Below, one piece after another: positions 7,662-17,866 of a DNA stretch of 64,000 nt; positions within the stretch are counted from its first letter, which is position 1; each line of letters starts with the position of its first letter. The DNA is from Microbispora sp. H13382 (GTDB lineage Bacteria > Actinomycetota > Actinomycetes > Streptosporangiales > Streptosporangiaceae), in NCBI RefSeq assembly GCF_014161445.1, contig NZ_JABBXA010000021.1, forward strand, positions 109,929 through 173,928. Direction: 5' to 3'. The notes beneath the pieces were generated by a model. The model saw only the letters and a list, made by a program, of their open reading frames with translations, did not search any database and was not told the origin of the DNA. Both the position numbers and the translations under genes were made by a program.

Positions 7662-9778
7662 CGCGCGGCCTCCCGTTCCGCCGCCGGCGACAGCCGTACG
7701 GCGCAGACCTTGAATTCGGGCATCCGGCTGACGGGATCGAGCGCCGGATTGGTCACGAGGTTGGCGCGCTGGGCGCCCGGAAAGTGGAACGGCAGGAAGA
7801 TCACGTCGGGCCGCATCGACGGCACGCAGCGCACCGTCGCGAGGGTCCGCCCGCGCCTGCCGACGACCGCCGCCGCCGCGCCGTCCCGCAGCCCGGCCCG
7901 CCGCGCGGTGTCCGGGTGCACCTCGACGTACGCCTCGGGCACGGCCGCGCGGAGCTCCTCCACACGCCGGGTCTGCGCGCCCGACTGGTAGTGCTGGAGC
8001 ACCCGCCCGGTGATGGCGTAGAGGGGGAACTCCTCGTCCGGCGGCTCGGCCGGCCCTCTGTGGTCCACGGGGACGAACCTGGCCCGCCCGTCGGGGTGGG
8101 CGAACCGGTCCAGGAACAGCCGCGGCGTCCCCCGGTGTCCGGGCCGGCGGGGTATCGGCCACTGCAGCCGCTCCCCGGCCCGCAGCCGGTCCCACGTCAC
8201 GCCCGAGTAGTCGGCCGGGCCGTCCTCCGAGGCCGCCCGCAGCTCGGTGAACACCGTCTCGGGGTCGGCGGGGAAGCGCTCCGCCGGCTGCCCGAGCCGT
8301 ACGGCGAGGTCGTGCAGGACCTCCAGGTCGGTGCGCACCCCGGGCGGCGGGGCGAGCGCGCGGCGGCGCAGCAGCACGCGCCCTTCGATGTTGGTCATCG
8401 TGCCGTCCTCCTCGGCCCACTGCGTGATCGGCAGCACCACGTCGGCGGCCCTGGCGGTCTCCGACAGCACGAGGTCGGCGACCACGAGGAGGTCGAGCGC
8501 GGCCAGCCGGTCGGCCACCCGGCCCGCGTGCGGCGCCGAGACCACCGGGTTGCTGCCGAAGACCAGCAGCGCGGACGGGCCGTCCGGCGTGCCGAGCGCG
8601 TCGAGCAGCTCGAACGCCGACCGTCCCGGGCCGGGCAGCGCGGAGGGCTCGATCCCCCACACCCGCGCCACGTGCGCGCGGGCCGCCGGGTCGTCGATCC
8701 GCCGGTAGCCGGGGAGCTGGTCGGCCTTCTGCCCCTGCTCGCGCCCGCCCTGCCCGTTGCCCTGGCCGGTCAGGCAGCCCCAGCCCGAGCCCCGGCGGCC
8801 GGGCAGGCCCAGCGCGAGCGCCAGGTTGATCCAGGCCCCGACCGTGTCCACACCCGTGGCGTGCTGCTCCGCGCCGCGCGCGGTCAGCACGTACGCGCTC
8901 GCGGCCCCGGCCAGGATCGCGGCGGCCCTGCGCTGGTCGGCGGCGGCGACGCCGGTCACCCGCTCCACCCGCTCGGGCCACCAGCCGGCGGCCACCCGCC
9001 AGGCCTCCTCGAATCCCGTCGTACGGCCGGCGACGTACGCGTGGTCGAGGTGCCCGTCGGCCACGGCGGCGTGCAGGATGCCGAGCGCCAGCGCGAGGTC
9101 GGTGCCGGGGGCCGGCGCGAGGTGCAGCGCGGCGCGCTCGGCCGTGGGGGTGCGCCGGGGATCGACCACGATCAGTCCGCCGGCGTCCACGGCACGGCGC
9201 AGGTGCGACATGAACGGCGGCATGGTCTCGGCCGGGTTGGCCCCGGCGAGCAGCACCGCGTCCGCGCCGTCCAGGTCGGCCAGGGGGAACGGCAGCCCCC
9301 GGTCGAGGCCGAAGGCGCGGTGCGCCGCGGCCGCCGCCGACGACATGCAGAACCTGCCGTTGTAGTCCACCTGGGAGGTGCCGAGCGCCACCCGGGCGAA
9401 CTTGCCGAGCAGATAAGCCTTCTCGTTGGTGAGCCCGCCGCCGCCGAAGACCGCCACGGCGTCCGGCCCTCGTGCCGCGACGATCTCCTTGATCCTGCGG
9501 GCGACCAGGCCGAGGGCCTCGTCCCAGCTCGCCGGGCGCAGCGTCCCGCCGTCCCGGACGAGCGGCGTGGTGAGCCGGGCCGGCGAGCCGAGCAGGGCCG
9601 CGGCGGTCCAGCCCTTCTGGCACAGGCCGCCCTCGGACGGGTCGCGGGGCCGCACCCGGACCGAGGCGCGGCCCGCCGGGCTGAGGGTCATGCCGCACTG
9701 CAACGCGCAGTACGGGCAGTGAGTGTCGACGGCACCGACAGCGGCGTCCGCCGGGCGCGTGCTCGTCGCCGCGCGCAT
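7658..9778 (-). CDS. nasC: Assimilatory nitrate reductase catalytic subunit
   Basis: A 706-residue molybdopterin oxidoreductase. The N-terminal [4Fe-4S] site is complete: Cys21, Cys24 and Cys28 in HCPYCALQCGM and Cys53 in GGLCQKGW. The Mo-bis-MGD domains follow, with FGGGGLTNEKAYLLGK, GANPAETMPP, GWGCLTGQGNGQGG and the C-terminal MGD-binding half (ITGRVLQHYQSGAQTRR). No Tat signal is present, consistent with a cytosolic assimilatory NasC rather than a periplasmic Nap enzyme. It reduces nitrate to nitrite with electrons from the overlapping nasB-like protein. Start ATG 9778 has GGAGG 7 bp upstream and lies only 43 bp downstream of the DAHP synthase stop on the same strand, so it may share that transcript. 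This close link to shikimate-pathway genes is unusual. Confidence 0.93.
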   Translation of the reverse strand: MRAATSTRPADAAVGAVDTHCPYCALQCGMTLSPAGRASVRVRPRDPSEGGLCQKGWTAAALLGSPARLTTPLVRDGGTLRPASWDEALGLVARRIKEIVAARGPDAVAVFGGGGLTNEKAYLLGKFARVALGTSQVDYNGRFCMSSAAAAAHRAFGLDRGLPFPLADLDGADAVLLAGANPAETMPPFMSHLRRAVDAGGLIVVDPRRTPTAERAALHLAPAPGTDLALALGILHAAVADGHLDHAYVAGRTTGFEEAWRVAAGWWPERVERVTGVAAADQRRAAAILAGAASAYVLTARGAEQHATGVDTVGAWINLALALGLPGRRGSGWGCLTGQGNGQGGREQGQKADQLPGYRRIDDPAARAHVARVWGIEPSALPGPGRSAFELLDALGTPDGPSALLVFGSNPVVSAPHAGRVADRLAALDLLVVADLVLSETARAADVVLPITQWAEEDGTMTNIEGRVLLRRRALAPPPGVRTDLEVLHDLAVRLGQPAERFPADPETVFTELRAASEDGPADYSGVTWDRLRAGERLQWPIPRRPGHRGTPRLFLDRFAHPDGRARFVPVDHRGPAEPPDEEFPLYAITGRVLQHYQSGAQTRRVEELRAAVPEAYVEVHPDTARRAGLRDGAAAAVVGRRGRTLATVRCVPSMRPDVIFLPFHFPGAQRANLVTNPALDPVSRMPEFKVCAVRLSPAAEREAAR

Positions 9779-9821
9779 CGCTCCACCTCCTCGACCGGCA
9801 CTCGTAAGCAGCCGGGCCGGA

Positions 9822-10904
9822 CTAGACGACGTCGGGGGTGAGGGCGTCGTGGATCCCGGAGTAGTCGGCGGCCGGGGCGGGGGCCAGCCGGCGGCCGACG
9901 CCGAGCGCGAGCATCTCCAGCCGGTTCATCAGCCGGGCGAAGTCCTCGGGCAGCAGCGCCTGCTTGCCGTCGCACAGCGCCTGCTCGGGCTGGACGTGCA
10001 CGTCGATCAGCAGGGCGTCCGCGCCGGCCGCCACGGCGGCCAGCGTGAGGGGTTCGATGAGCTCGGGGATGCCGAGCGAGTGACTGGGGTCGACCATCAC
10101 CGGCAGATGGGTGCGCCGCTTGAGCAGCGCCACCGCCGACAGGTCGAGCGTGAAGCGGGTGGCCCCCTCGAACGTCCTGATCCCCCGCTCGCACAGCACG
10201 ACCTGGTCGTTGCCCTCGGCCAGGAGATACTCGGCCGCGGTGAGCAGTTCGTCGACCGTGCAGCCGAAGCCGCGCTTGAGCACGACCGGCATGCCGCTGC
10301 GGCCCACCTCGATCAGCAGCTCGAAGTTCTGCATGTTGCGAGTACCGATCTGGAAGCCGTCGACCACCTCGGCCATCCGGTCGACGTGCCGGGGGTCGAC
10401 GACCTCGGTGAGGATCGGCAGGCCGGTCTCCTCCCTGGCCTGCGCCAGGAGCTCCAGGCCCGCCCACTTGAGGCCCTGGAAGGAGTACGGCGTGGTGCGC
10501 GGCTTGAACGCGCCGCCGCGCAGGCCGACCGCGCCGTGCCGGGCGACGGCGGCGGCCGTGGACATCATCTGCCCGGGGTTCTCCACCGCGCAGGGTCCGG
10601 CGAAGACCGCGATGTCCCCGTCCCCGACCACGGCGGAGCCGATGGACACGACCGTGCCCGAGGGGAACAGCTCGCGCCGGCCGAGCCGGAAGCCGCCGCC
10701 CGCCCGTACGGTCTGCCGCGGCCGGGGCAGGTCGGCCGGGGCGGGCAGCAGCGTGGCGGGCCCCTGGGCCACTATCACGTCCGCTCCGCCCAGCCGGTAG
10801 GTCCTGGCCGTGGTTCCGGTGGAGTCGAAGTGCCGGGCCCACCCGGCGAAGCCGGACGGATCGATCGTCGAGTCGAACACCAGCAACAGCTCGGCGTCAG
10901 TCAT
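9822..10904 (-). CDS. aroF: 3-deoxy-7-phosphoheptulonate (DAHP) synthase, type I-beta
   Basis: A 360-residue enzyme that condenses phosphoenolpyruvate and erythrose-4-phosphate, the first step of the shikimate pathway. The N-terminal ferredoxin-like regulatory domain (about 1-90) precedes the barrel, which shows FAGPCAVENPGQM, LRGGAFKPRTTPYSFQG, QIGTRNMQNFELL, VVLKRGFG, CERGIRTFE and MVDPSHSLG. These are the type I-beta (Thermotoga-like) signatures; actinomycetes often use a type II enzyme for housekeeping, so this copy is probably dedicated to the locus. ATG 10904 is preceded by GGAGAGG; an in-frame ATG at 10925 is a less likely start. It follows the AMP-ligase gene by 168 bp, which includes a 13-bp-stem hairpin. 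CmlE plays the same supply role in chloramphenicol clusters. Confidence 0.92.
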   Translation of the reverse strand: MTDAELLLVFDSTIDPSGFAGWARHFDSTGTTARTYRLGGADVIVAQGPATLLPAPADLPRPRQTVRAGGGFRLGRRELFPSGTVVSIGSAVVGDGDIAVFAGPCAVENPGQMMSTAAAVARHGAVGLRGGAFKPRTTPYSFQGLKWAGLELLAQAREETGLPILTEVVDPRHVDRMAEVVDGFQIGTRNMQNFELLIEVGRSGMPVVLKRGFGCTVDELLTAAEYLLAEGNDQVVLCERGIRTFEGATRFTLDLSAVALLKRRTHLPVMVDPSHSLGIPELIEPLTLAAVAAGADALLIDVHVQPEQALCDGKQALLPEDFARLMNRLEMLALGVGRRLAPAPAADYSGIHDALTPDVV

Positions 10905-10942
10905 GGGAATCCTCTCCACATCCATGTGGTCGGGTCTGGCAT
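10901..10942 (-). CDS. Possible 13-codon leader ORF before DAHP synthase
   Basis: A tiny ORF reading MPDPTTWMWRGFP ends in a TGA that overlaps the ATG of the DAHP synthase gene (ATGA). Two of 13 codons are Trp and one is Phe, which would suit an attenuation or translational-coupling leader for an aromatic pathway gene. It lacks a clear Shine-Dalgarno sequence and is short enough to be chance. Confidence 0.25.
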   Translation of the reverse strand: MPDPTTWMWRGFP

Positions 10943-10975
10943 GGGGGTCGGGCCGGCGGTCGCTTCCGCGTGCAC

Positions 10976-11016
10976 GCCGCCGGGCCGGGCCTTGGGGGGA
11001 CCTCCGGCCCGGCGGC
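10976..11016 (-). terminator. GC-rich hairpin between AMP ligase and DAHP synthase
   Basis: A perfect 13-bp inverted repeat (GCCGCCGGGCCGG at 10976-10988 and its complement at 11004-11016) with a 15-nt loop. No T-run follows on the minus strand, so it may be a partial terminator, attenuator or mRNA processing site that lowers expression past the AMP ligase. Confidence 0.5.
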
Positions 11017-11072
11017 GCGGATCAGGTGCGGATCGCGTGCCGATCGCGGGATCGGGCGTCGGGTGTGGGGGA

Positions 11073-12758
11073 TCAGACGAAGACGTCGGTGAGGATCGTG
11101 CCGAGCGACTTGCCGCCGTTCTCGCGGATGTAGGTGGACAGCGAGCTGTACTTCTCCCGCAGCCGGCGCTTGAGGACCTTGCCGGTGACGCCGACCGGGA
11201 AGTCCTCGTCGTTGCGCGCGACCTCCAGCATGGTCAGCTCGGGGTGACCGGCGGCCTTCAGCTTCTCGTTCGCCTCGTTGAGCAGCCTCTGCGCGTCCGG
11301 CCTGGCGGCGCTGGACGTCACGACCGCCACCGGGACCGTGCGGCCGCGGTGGATGCCCGCCACCACGGCGCAGTCGAGGACCTCGGGCAGGTCGTTGAGC
11401 AGCAGCTCCTCCATGAAGACCGAGTAGCCGGTGCCGCTCGGGGTCTCGATCGCGTCCACCGCCCGGTCGACCTGGAAGTAGTTGCCCGCCTCGTCGCGGT
11501 AGGCCATGTCGCCGGTCAGCCAGTAGCCCGACAGCTTGCTGCGGTAGGTGGTGTCGGAGTCGCTCCAGTATCCGGCGGTGATCGCCGGGCCCTTCGCGCC
11601 GAGCAGCCCGACCTCGTTGACGTCGGCGACCGTGCCGTCCCTGCGCAGCACCGCGACCTCGGCGACGCCGACCGGCTTGCCCACGCACCGGTCGTTGCGC
11701 TCGTCGGCCAGCGTGCGGACCTTCAGCAGCACGCCCCAGCCCAGCTCGGTGGTGCCGAGGCGGTCGAAGAACGCGGCCGGCGGCAGCGACGGGTCGCGCA
11801 TGGCCAGGATGCCCTTGATGTGCTTCTCGTGGACCGCGTCGCCGATGGAGATCCAGACGTTGACCGAGTCGATCGCCCCGGCCGGCAGGTCCGCGCCCGC
11901 CAGCTCGGCGTACGCGTGGCCGAAGGCCATGACGGTCGTCGGGCGGTACTTCTCGACGGCCTTGGCCAGCTCGGGGCCGCTGGTGTCGAACCAGGGCACG
12001 AGGGGGGTGCCGCCCAGCACGGCGTACGTCGTGTAGGCGATGCAGCCGAGGTGCGACTGCGGCAGCGCGGTCATCATCACGGCGCCCGGCTGCTCGTGGT
12101 GGTCCACGAGGCGGAAGCGGGGTCCGGCCACACACGAGCGGTGGGTCTGGATGACCGGCTTGGGCCGCCCGGTGGTGCCGGAGGAGTGCAGGATCGAGAC
12201 CGGGTCCTCACCGACGTGGCGGAAGCGGGCCTCCTCCGGCAGCGCCGCGTGCGGCGGCGCCGGCAGCTCCTCGGCCACCTGCGTCCACCGCAGGCCGGGC
12301 AGCAGGTGGAACTCCTCGCCGAGGATCTCCAGGTGGGCGAGGTCGGTGTACATGCCGACCGGGTTGGTCTGGCGGCACAGCTCGGTGGCGATGTACCGCG
12401 ACGCCTTGCTGTTGACCAGCACCGCCACCGCGCCGATCTGGGCCAGCGCGTAGAAGTGCAGGGAGTAGGCGAAGGAGTCCTCCAGGTAGATGGCCACGCG
12501 GTCGCGGGGGCGTACGCCCTGCCGCAGGTACCACACCGACCAGCTCTGGGCCAGCTCGTCCAGCTCCAGCAGGCTGAACTCGGTCTGCTGCTCACCCCGG
12601 GTGTTGGTCAGCGGCCGGCCCAGGTGGATGAACGGCAGCTCCGGGTGCGGGTTCGCCTCGATGGCCTTCGTCAGCAGGTTGCCGCCGCCGAGGTCCGGGT
12701 CCGCGGCGAACCTGGCGCGCTGCTCCGGCGTGAGGACGGTCTCGTGGGAGATGGTCAT
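11073..12758 (-). CDS. AMP-forming acyl ligase / adenylation enzyme (ANL superfamily)
   Basis: A 561-residue stand-alone adenylate-forming enzyme. The ATP phosphate-binding loop is HSSGTTGRPKP at about residue 190; later come the aromatic-acid-ligase-like SGYWLTGDMAYRDEAGN (A7 region with catalytic Asp) and the C-terminal lysine motif GVTGKVLKRRLREK. It would adenylate a carboxylate and pass it to CoA, a carrier protein or an amine. ATG 12758 has AGGTGA upstream and lies 5 bp after the papC-like stop; a GTG at 12767 is an alternative. No carrier-protein gene is nearby. Relatives in cremeomycin, p-coumarate and avenalumate clusters (CreM, CmaA6, AvaA6) use ATP and nitrite to diazotise aryl amines. 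That function is an untested possibility here, raised by the neighbouring arylamine and nitrate reductase genes. Confidence 0.82.
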   Translation of the reverse strand: MTISHETVLTPEQRARFAADPDLGGGNLLTKAIEANPHPELPFIHLGRPLTNTRGEQQTEFSLLELDELAQSWSVWYLRQGVRPRDRVAIYLEDSFAYSLHFYALAQIGAVAVLVNSKASRYIATELCRQTNPVGMYTDLAHLEILGEEFHLLPGLRWTQVAEELPAPPHAALPEEARFRHVGEDPVSILHSSGTTGRPKPVIQTHRSCVAGPRFRLVDHHEQPGAVMMTALPQSHLGCIAYTTYAVLGGTPLVPWFDTSGPELAKAVEKYRPTTVMAFGHAYAELAGADLPAGAIDSVNVWISIGDAVHEKHIKGILAMRDPSLPPAAFFDRLGTTELGWGVLLKVRTLADERNDRCVGKPVGVAEVAVLRRDGTVADVNEVGLLGAKGPAITAGYWSDSDTTYRSKLSGYWLTGDMAYRDEAGNYFQVDRAVDAIETPSGTGYSVFMEELLLNDLPEVLDCAVVAGIHRGRTVPVAVVTSSAARPDAQRLLNEANEKLKAAGHPELTMLEVARNDEDFPVGVTGKVLKRRLREKYSSLSTYIRENGGKSLGTILTDVFV

Positions 12759-12763
12759 CGGTC

Positions 12764-13780
12764 TCACCTTTCAGTCGTGACAGGGCGTGACGTGCTCGTA
12801 GAGGGTTTGGGCTCGTACGGGCCCAGGGCGTGCTCAGGGGGGCGCAGTGCGCCGAACATGCCGGCGCAGGTGTCGCGGTAGAAGCCGAGATCGGGGCCGA
12901 GGAGTTCGCGCAGCCCGCCCAGGGCCGCCGCGAACTCCGCCTCCCCGTCCGCCGGGCCGTCGAGGAGGCCGGCGAGTGTGCGTACGCCTTCCGCGAGCGC
13001 CGCGCGGGCGGCGGCGGCCTGCGGGTTGGCCGACTGGACGTCCCAGTAGACCTCCGGGGTGCCCGAGGCGATCCGGGCCAGCAGTGCGAGCATCGTGGCG
13101 TGCGGCGGCGGGGCGACGGCGGCCAGTTCGGCGATGCCGACGCCGAGGCGGGCCAGCGCGAAGCCGAACGACAGCACCGCCGCGTGGGTGAGCGCCTGGG
13201 TCGCCGCGGCCAGCCTGTCGTGCTCGTGCGCGCCGAGCCGTACGGCACGGCCGCCCCAGCTCTCGACCAGCCGCAGCAGCGCCCGGGTCCGGGGACCGTC
13301 GTGGACCACGACGGCGGCGACCGGCCGCCCGGCGAAGCCGAGCGAGGGGGCGAACATCGGGTTGAGGCCGGCCGCCTCGACGTCCCCGGCGTGCGCCCGG
13401 ATCGCCTCGGCGATCGGGCCCTTGACCGAGAGCGTGTCGGCGAGCAGCGCGCCCGGCCGCATCGCGGCGGCGACCTGTTTCACCGCCGCCAGGGCCACCG
13501 GCTCGGGCACCGCGAGCAGGACGAGGTCGGCCCGCCCGATCTCCACGGCGAGATCGGGCCCGATGTCCGTGATGTCGCCTCGCAGGAACCTCGGTTCCCC
13601 GGCGCTGTGCTGGTCGGCGCTGGGCTGGTCGGCGCTGGGCTGGCCGGCGCCGGGCGCGGGGTCGACGACGACCACCTCGGCGCCGGACCGCAGCAGGTGC
13701 CCGGCGAACAGGCCGCCCACCGCGCCCGCGCCACCCACGACGACACAGCGCCGCAGCAGGTCCGTCTCCCCGCGGGTCAT
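12764..13780 (-). CDS. papC: 4-amino-4-deoxyprephenate / prephenate dehydrogenase (PapC-like)
   Basis: A 338-residue TyrA/PapC-family NAD-dependent dehydrogenase. The Rossmann motif is VVVGGAGAVGGLFAGHLL near residues 12-30; the catalytic region shows AHEHDRLAAATQALTHAAVLSF, matching the HxHD...Q-x-L-x-H pattern of TyrA enzymes. In pristinamycin and chloramphenicol pathways the homologue oxidatively decarboxylates 4-amino-4-deoxyprephenate to 4-aminophenylpyruvate. Placement 2 bp after the ADC synthase and 5 bp before the AMP ligase argues for the amino substrate rather than housekeeping tyrosine synthesis. A three-unit 15-bp repeat encoding SADQP/H occurs near residues 48-60. Start is ATG 13780. 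No aminotransferase is in the locus; a housekeeping aromatic aminotransferase could complete p-aminophenylalanine. Confidence 0.85.
   Translation of the reverse strand: MTRGETDLLRRCVVVGGAGAVGGLFAGHLLRSGAEVVVVDPAPGAGQPSADQPSADQHSAGEPRFLRGDITDIGPDLAVEIGRADLVLLAVPEPVALAAVKQVAAAMRPGALLADTLSVKGPIAEAIRAHAGDVEAAGLNPMFAPSLGFAGRPVAAVVVHDGPRTRALLRLVESWGGRAVRLGAHEHDRLAAATQALTHAAVLSFGFALARLGVGIAELAAVAPPPHATMLALLARIASGTPEVYWDVQSANPQAAAARAALAEGVRTLAGLLDGPADGEAEFAAALGGLRELLGPDLGFYRDTCAGMFGALRPPEHALGPYEPKPSTSTSRPVTTER
13601..13645. repeat. Three tandem 15-bp units in the papC-like gene
   Basis: Units at 13601, 13616 and 13631 (GGCGCTGGGCTGGTC with one change in each outer copy) encode a repeated Ser-Ala-Asp-Gln-Pro type pentapeptide in a surface loop after the dinucleotide fold. 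The repeat is in frame and looks like slippage. Confidence 0.8.
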
Positions 13781-13782
13781 GG

Positions 13783-15855
<2,073 letters not shown>

Positions 15856-15910
15856 TCCGGGGTTCCTCCAAGCCGTGTCGGAATAGCCGGGTGAGCCGCC
15901 GGCGTCGCGC

Positions 15911-16219
15911 TCACCGAGCGGCGACATCGCCGATCACCAGGTCCTCGACCCTGCAGGTCTCCGCGATGACGAGTTCGTAGAGCCGGCGCAGGAAGTCGGG
16001 GTCGATCCCGTGGTCCTGCGCGTATAGGGCGGCCCGCCGCTGCACGATGCCGATGCGGTGGGGCTGCATCATCGGGACGTCGTTCTCGCGCTTGAAATGC
16101 GCGATTTCCACGCAGCACTCGATACGCCTGCGCAGCGTGTCGAGCAGCGACTCGTCGATACGGTCGAGCGAGGCCCGCAGCGTCTCCAGACCGTCTACTC
16201 CGGCGCCGTTGCCAGCCAT
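15911..16219 (-). CDS. papB: 4-amino-4-deoxychorismate mutase (PapB-like, AroQ fold)
   Basis: A 102-residue all-helical chorismate-mutase-type protein: LRASLDRIDESLLDTLRRRI, then the Lys-containing AHFKRENDVPMMQPHRIGIV and a third helix LRRLYELVIAETCRVED. AroQ mutases have Arg and Lys at the same places; the MMQPHR variant of the usual DxxRE is common in PapB/CmlD-like enzymes, which rearrange ADC to 4-amino-4-deoxyprephenate. ATG 16219 follows a GGAGGG at 8 bp spacing. It is the first gene of the leftward run, facing the second ATP-grasp gene across a 280-bp gap. A plain chorismate mutase is the alternative, but the next gene being an ADC synthase favours the amino substrate. Confidence 0.85.
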   Translation of the reverse strand: MAGNGAGVDGLETLRASLDRIDESLLDTLRRRIECCVEIAHFKRENDVPMMQPHRIGIVQRRAALYAQDHGIDPDFLRRLYELVIAETCRVEDLVIGDVAAR

Positions 16220-16499
16220 GTGAACAGCCCTCCAATCGGGGGTGCACGGGATGTTCCGGCCCTGTCGGGCTAATTCAGGATTCGATCCGGCGGGTATTTC
16301 TCACAACCCCTAACGGCCCCACAGCGCGGCCGGACGATCCGGGGTGACCTCGGACTTCTCGATGGCCCCAGCCCGCCCCGGCGGAAGAGTCGCCGGCGAC
16401 CCCGGTTCACCCCTATCGGGAAACGACTCGTCCCGAATTATCGGGAAATTTTATTGACCTGCCCGAAACACCGGAACTAGCCTCCGGTCGCGTGAGCAT
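16220..16499. promoter_or_regulatory. Divergent control region of the biosynthetic locus
   Basis: This 280-bp gap drives papB leftward and the second ATP-grasp gene rightward. On the plus strand a good sigma-70-type promoter is TTGACC (16454-16459), 18-bp spacer, TAGCCT (16478-16483). Just upstream lie a TCCCGA-ATTA-TCGGGA palindrome and direct repeats of ATCGGGAAA. I see no equally clear leftward promoter; it must lie between about 16260 and 16400. Confidence 0.6.
16414..16450. promoter_or_regulatory. Candidate operator: palindrome plus direct repeat
   Basis: TATCGGGAAA at 16414-16423 recurs as TTATCGGGAAA at 16438-16448, 24 bp apart, and TCCCGA (16431-16436) pairs with TCGGGA (16441-16446) around ATTA. 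The copies end four bases before the -35 of the rightward promoter. No regulator gene lies inside the locus, so the binding protein is unknown. Confidence 0.45.
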
Positions 16500-17849
16500 G
16501 TGAGAGAAACGGCGGTGGCGAAAGTGAAACCTCGGGCATTCGTTCTTACCGGATCATTCCTGGTGATCTGCCGGGCCCCTCTTTATCTGCGCGAACTGTC
16601 CCGCCGGGGGCTGCGGATCCTCGTGGTCACGCCGGCGTCCTGGCGGGAGCAGGCGGTGGCCCAGATGCGCGACCCCGCGCACCCGGCCTCGGTCATCGAG
16701 GAGATCGCCTTCACCGACGGCGACGTCAACACGGAGAACTCGTTCACCGCGGGCGTGATCTCCGGTGTACGGGCCTGGCGGGACCGCTACGACATCGCCG
16801 GCGTCTACGCGGTCGGCGAGACGCTGGTCGAGCCGACCGGCCTGCTCGCCGACGCCCTGGGGCTGCCCTCCCCCGGCCTGCGGGCCACCCGCGCCTGCCG
16901 CAGCAAGTATCTGCAGCGGTGGTACCTGCCCGAGTTCAGCCCGGCCTCGGCGGTCGTCCCGCCGGCCGCGCGCGCCGCGTTCGCCGCGGACGGCGTGTCG
17001 TTCCCCGCCGTGGTCAAGCCCACCGGCCGCCACTCCAGCTCGGGCGTGGAGACCGTGCGCGACCCGGCCGAGCTGCGCGCCCAGCTCGACGCGTACCTGC
17101 CGCACGAGACGGTGCTGGTGGAGGAGAAGGTGACGGGCCAGGAGTTCTCCGTGGAGAGCCTGGTGCAGGACGGCCGGATCGTCTTCGCCTCGGTGACCCG
17201 CAAGGAGACGACCGAGTCGGGCGCCCGCACCTTCGTCGAGCTGTCCCACTCGGTCCCGAACGAGCTGGACGGCGTGGACGGGGTCATCCTCGACGCCAAC
17301 CGGCGCATGCTCGAACGGCTGGCCTTCGGATGCGGCATCGCGCACGCCGAGTGGCGGGTGGACGGCACGGGCCGGCCGTACCTGATGGAGGTCGCCGCGC
17401 GCACTCCCGGCGACGGCCTGTCGATCCTCTACTCGCTCGCCACCGGCGCGCCGATGGAGCCGGAGATCGTCCGCATCGCCCTCGGGGAGCCCGCCGCCTA
17501 CCCCGCGCCCCGCCGGTACGCCCGGCAGGTCTACCTGGAGCACGAGCCCGGGCGGCTCGGCGACGTGACGGTGGACTGGCCGGACGTCTCCCCGGTCTGG
17601 GTCGGCGAGGGCGGCCTGTGGCCCGAGATCGCGCCCGGCGCCCCGGACGACCCGCCCACGCTGCGGGCCGTGCTCGTGCTGAAGGACCGCGGCGCGGAGC
17701 TCGGGCCGCTGCACAGCAGCGACGACCGCGCCGTGACGTTCCTCATTGACGCGCCCACCCCGGCGGAGCTGGACGAACTCGAGATGCGCGTACGGCACGC
17801 CGTACGGATCCACGCGCTCGCTCCCGAGCCCACCGGCGTGCGGATGTGA
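16500..17849 (+). CDS. Second ATP-grasp ligase, divergent from the pap genes
   Basis: A 449-residue ATP-grasp protein with a Rossmann-like N-terminus (AFVLTGSFLVICRAPLYL), a core with FPAVVKPTGRHSSSGVETV (ATP-binding Lys and loop), VLVEEKVTGQEFSVESLV, the metal-binding HAEWRVDGTGRPYLMEVAAR and a C-terminal domain like that of carboxylate-amine ligases. It differs in sequence from the ligase at 3092-4318, so the two are not a recent duplication and probably form different amide bonds. GTG 16500 is the longest start; GTG 16515 with a GAGAGA-like site upstream is also possible. A TTGACC/TAGCCT promoter lies 16 bp before GTG 16500, and a perfect hairpin follows the stop, so it is a single-gene transcript. 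Substrate unknown. Confidence 0.85.
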   Translation: MRETAVAKVKPRAFVLTGSFLVICRAPLYLRELSRRGLRILVVTPASWREQAVAQMRDPAHPASVIEEIAFTDGDVNTENSFTAGVISGVRAWRDRYDIAGVYAVGETLVEPTGLLADALGLPSPGLRATRACRSKYLQRWYLPEFSPASAVVPPAARAAFAADGVSFPAVVKPTGRHSSSGVETVRDPAELRAQLDAYLPHETVLVEEKVTGQEFSVESLVQDGRIVFASVTRKETTESGARTFVELSHSVPNELDGVDGVILDANRRMLERLAFGCGIAHAEWRVDGTGRPYLMEVAARTPGDGLSILYSLATGAPMEPEIVRIALGEPAAYPAPRRYARQVYLEHEPGRLGDVTVDWPDVSPVWVGEGGLWPEIAPGAPDDPPTLRAVLVLKDRGAELGPLHSSDDRAVTFLIDAPTPAELDELEMRVRHAVRIHALAPEPTGVRM

Positions 17850-17866
17850 GCCCGGCGAACGCGCGA

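Noticed and set aside
4296..12881. Very long plus-strand open frames opposite the nitrate and pap genes
   Set aside because: They are Arg/Gly/His-rich shadow frames produced by high GC3 on the opposite strand; the minus-strand proteins have complete domain motifs.
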